Source: Saxidomus purpurata
Lineage: Eukaryota; Mollusca; Bivalvia; Venerida; Veneridae
NCBI GenBank assembly: GCA_022818135.1
Contig: JAFMSR010000005.1
Location: 36,279,959 to 36,343,958 of the forward strand
Length of the DNA: 64,000 bases
Direction of reading: 5' to 3'
The position numbers were made by a program, and so were the translations under genes. The stretch's first letter is position 1, and every line of letters starts with the position of its first letter. Positions 61,925 to 64,000 of this stretch are shown here, in pieces. The notes beneath the pieces were generated by a model. It had not been told where the DNA came from. It did no database searches and saw only the letters and a program-made list of their open reading frames with translations.

Positions 61925-64000
61925 AATTCTAATACATACATAATCTTTATTGCATAAAACCTCATACAAAGTTTATAGCAAAACAATTCACAATCGATGA
62001 AAACGTGTTTCATAAAAAAGCCAGAAAAGAAGTTCAAAATATAGAATACAGTTCGAATTGAAAAGGAGGTTGTTACATGATGAAAATCAATAAACTTAGT
62101 ATTATGATACTCTTATTTTGTCAGCAAAAAATATGTACTTTGATAATTCACAAATTGACATTTTTGACTTGAGATTGAGCAACTGATCGAATTTATTTAT
62201 AGTTGGCCAATGACAAAAATATGGTTTGAAGTATTTTATCCTGAGTTCACGATACTTGGGACAAATGAGGAGAAAATGGTACTCATTTTCTACAGTTCTC
62301 ATATTGCATGATTTACACAAACGTTGGTCTCGTAAAATGTTGTCATATCGGCCTGTCTCTATCATGAGATTGTGTGATGAAGTTCTGAATCGAGACAATG
62401 CAATGCGATATTTTCTGTCTGGTATACAATTTAAATAAGTTTCGATTTCGAAGTTATGTTTAAAAATACTGTAGGATTGCAGCCTTGGCGAATTGTTTAT
62501 ATCAGAATGCCAGCGTTGAAAGTAACTATCGAATATACGCTGCTTAATTAACTGTAATGGAATGTCTGCATATAATTGTCGATTCCAAATATAACTTAAT
62601 CCGTGCGAGTCTAGTATAGATTTTACTTGTCCTGCCCAATTTTTTCCTATATCGTTCTCAATGTCCGATTTTAGCAACATGTATGTCTGTTTTACTAAAG
62701 AGTTCTCGGGATGTTTAAGAATTTTTGCCCAGTATTTAATAATGTTTATTTTTCTAAATATCGACATTGGTACTCGACCGAGTTCTCCGTACAGCGCTGA
62801 GAGATTAGTTGATCGTTTTAGACATAAGAGTTGACGTAAAAATTTAGTGTGTATCAGTTCTATGTCCGTTGCTGCGTGCATTCCCCATATTTCAGACCCA
62901 AAATGTAAAATCGAACCTACAAGCGTATCAAACAATTTCAGTTGTTGTTTAACCGGGAGATCGACGGATTTTAAAACTGCAAATAAACTATACAGTGCTC
63001 GTGACGCATGTTGAGCTATAGATTTTTGACTGCGAAACCAACTTCCGTTTTTGAACAAATTGATACCCAAATATTTAAATGAGTTTACGGGTTCAATTGG
63101 GACATCATCAATATAAAAAGTATGATGAGTATACCGACCTTTTTCAAAAATCATTGCTTTAGTTTTTAAGGTATTAATTTTTAATCCCCATTGGCGGCAA
63201 TATTTGACAAGGTCATTTATCATCGATTGTAAAGCTTCCGGTGATTTTGCAAAAAGTACCTGGTCGTCTGCGTATGATAAAAGGAAGTACTTGATTTCGT
63301 TGAAAGTAAAAATGTCTGCAATGTTTGTGTTGATATTTTGTGATAAATCATTCACGAAAAACATAAAAAGGAGAGGAGAACTCGGATCCCCTTGTTTCAA
63401 ACCTATGTTAGAGCTGAAGAATTCAGACGTTTGTGAGTTAAACCTCACACACGATTTAACTACCGTATACATTGATTTTAATGCGCTAACTAATTTACAA
63501 CTAACATTTTCTTTCAATAATTTTTGAAAAAGAAGTGTTCTATCAATTCTGTCAAAACACTGCATATAATCAATGAAGATACAGTATACCTTTTGACCGG
63601 AATTAAGGGCTTTACTTATAATTGAGTGCAAAATAAAAATTCAGTCTATAATAGATTTTCTTTTTTGAAAGCCAATTTGTTTATTATCAAGTTTTTCATA
63701 TCTTTCTGACCATTTCGTTAGTCGATTCAGAAGAATTTGTGAGTAAATTTTTGCCAGAATATTGATTAAAGTTATACCTCGGTAGTTCTTAGCGTCATTT
63801 ATATCGCCCTTTTTATATATAGGGGCAATAATGCCCTCGCCCCATGAACTGGGGTACTCCCCAGTCGAGAACATTTTATTATACAGCTTCATCAAAAAAG
63901 GTGAAATAATGTCATAACTTGCTTTAAATATTTCGCTTGTTAAATTATCTACATCCGGAGTCTTATTATTGTTTTGTGAAAAAATCGCTGATCTAAGTTC
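61925..64000 (-). mobile_element. Non-LTR (LINE) retrotransposon, 3' part
   Basis: Covers the RT ORF (62102 to beyond 64000) and a short 3' tail with AATAAA ending near 61925. The 5' part is outside the window. Confidence 0.85.
62102..64000 (-). pseudogene. LINE reverse transcriptase ORF with one in-frame stop
   Basis: Reading from the right edge: DNLTSEIFKASYDI, PIYKKGDINDAKNYRGITLI (RT fingers), QIGFQKRKS, then YCIFIDYMQCFDRIDR (motif A), GLKQGDPSSPLLF, YADDQVLFAKS (motif C, YADD), GLKINTLKTKAM and FKYLGI. The C-terminal region has CKSCNMRTVENEYHFLLICP. A TGA at 63641-63643 interrupts one continuous frame between RKSIID and IFILHS. No endonuclease domain visible (outside the window). Confidence 0.88.

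Noticed and set aside
61238..61957. ORFs of up to 130 codons
   Set aside because: They run through the self-complementary repeat field in both strands with the same low-complexity peptides.

Overview
The window is animal nuclear DNA: AT-rich, short exons between canonical GT/AG splice sites, long introns, and dense repeats. The repeat types (arrays carrying TGACCTTGACCTTTGA, the 'aagatggccc...' array family, tRNA-derived SINEs with the GGTTCGA B box, short non-LTR retrotransposons) together with the gene content point to a bivalve mollusc. The species assignment is inference.

The left 35.6 kb is one large minus-strand gene. I recovered 36 coding exons (plus one candidate micro-exon) between 35589 and 279. 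Their splice phases agree from exon to exon and give about 1,530 residues. The protein is a C3/C4/C5-type complement thioester protein: macroglobulin (MG) domains, a basic RRKRR site, a PDSITNW motif, CUB, the thioester domain with GCGEQ and the C3-type histidine motif PVIHREM, CUB, a second RRKRR just before MG8, MG8, and the start of a C345C/netrin-like domain. The signal-peptide exon was not found and the last C345C exon(s) lie left of position 1. The two basic sites predict a beta-alpha-gamma three-chain layout like vertebrate C4. No anaphylatoxin exon is visible at the usual place.

Introns hold repeat arrays, SINEs, a pogo/Tigger-like TIR element placed 26 nt past a splice donor, a 34-bp minisatellite that appears to have grown out of a 3' splice site, and a tandem duplication that copied a 5' splice site.

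From 35.6 to 53 kb I see no convincing host gene, only repeats, a decayed reverse transcriptase (40.8-42.1 kb), hairpin elements and tandem repeats. At 53.4-57.7 kb there are two candidate 3'-terminal exons on the minus strand, each with a stop and an AATAAA signal, with compatible phase. They may be alternative ends of one gene whose other exons I could not find. From 58 kb rightwards there are tandem repeats, SINEs, a pogo-like MITE, a strange self-complementary repeat field (61.0-61.9 kb) and a non-LTR retrotransposon ORF running off the right edge, broken by one in-frame TGA.
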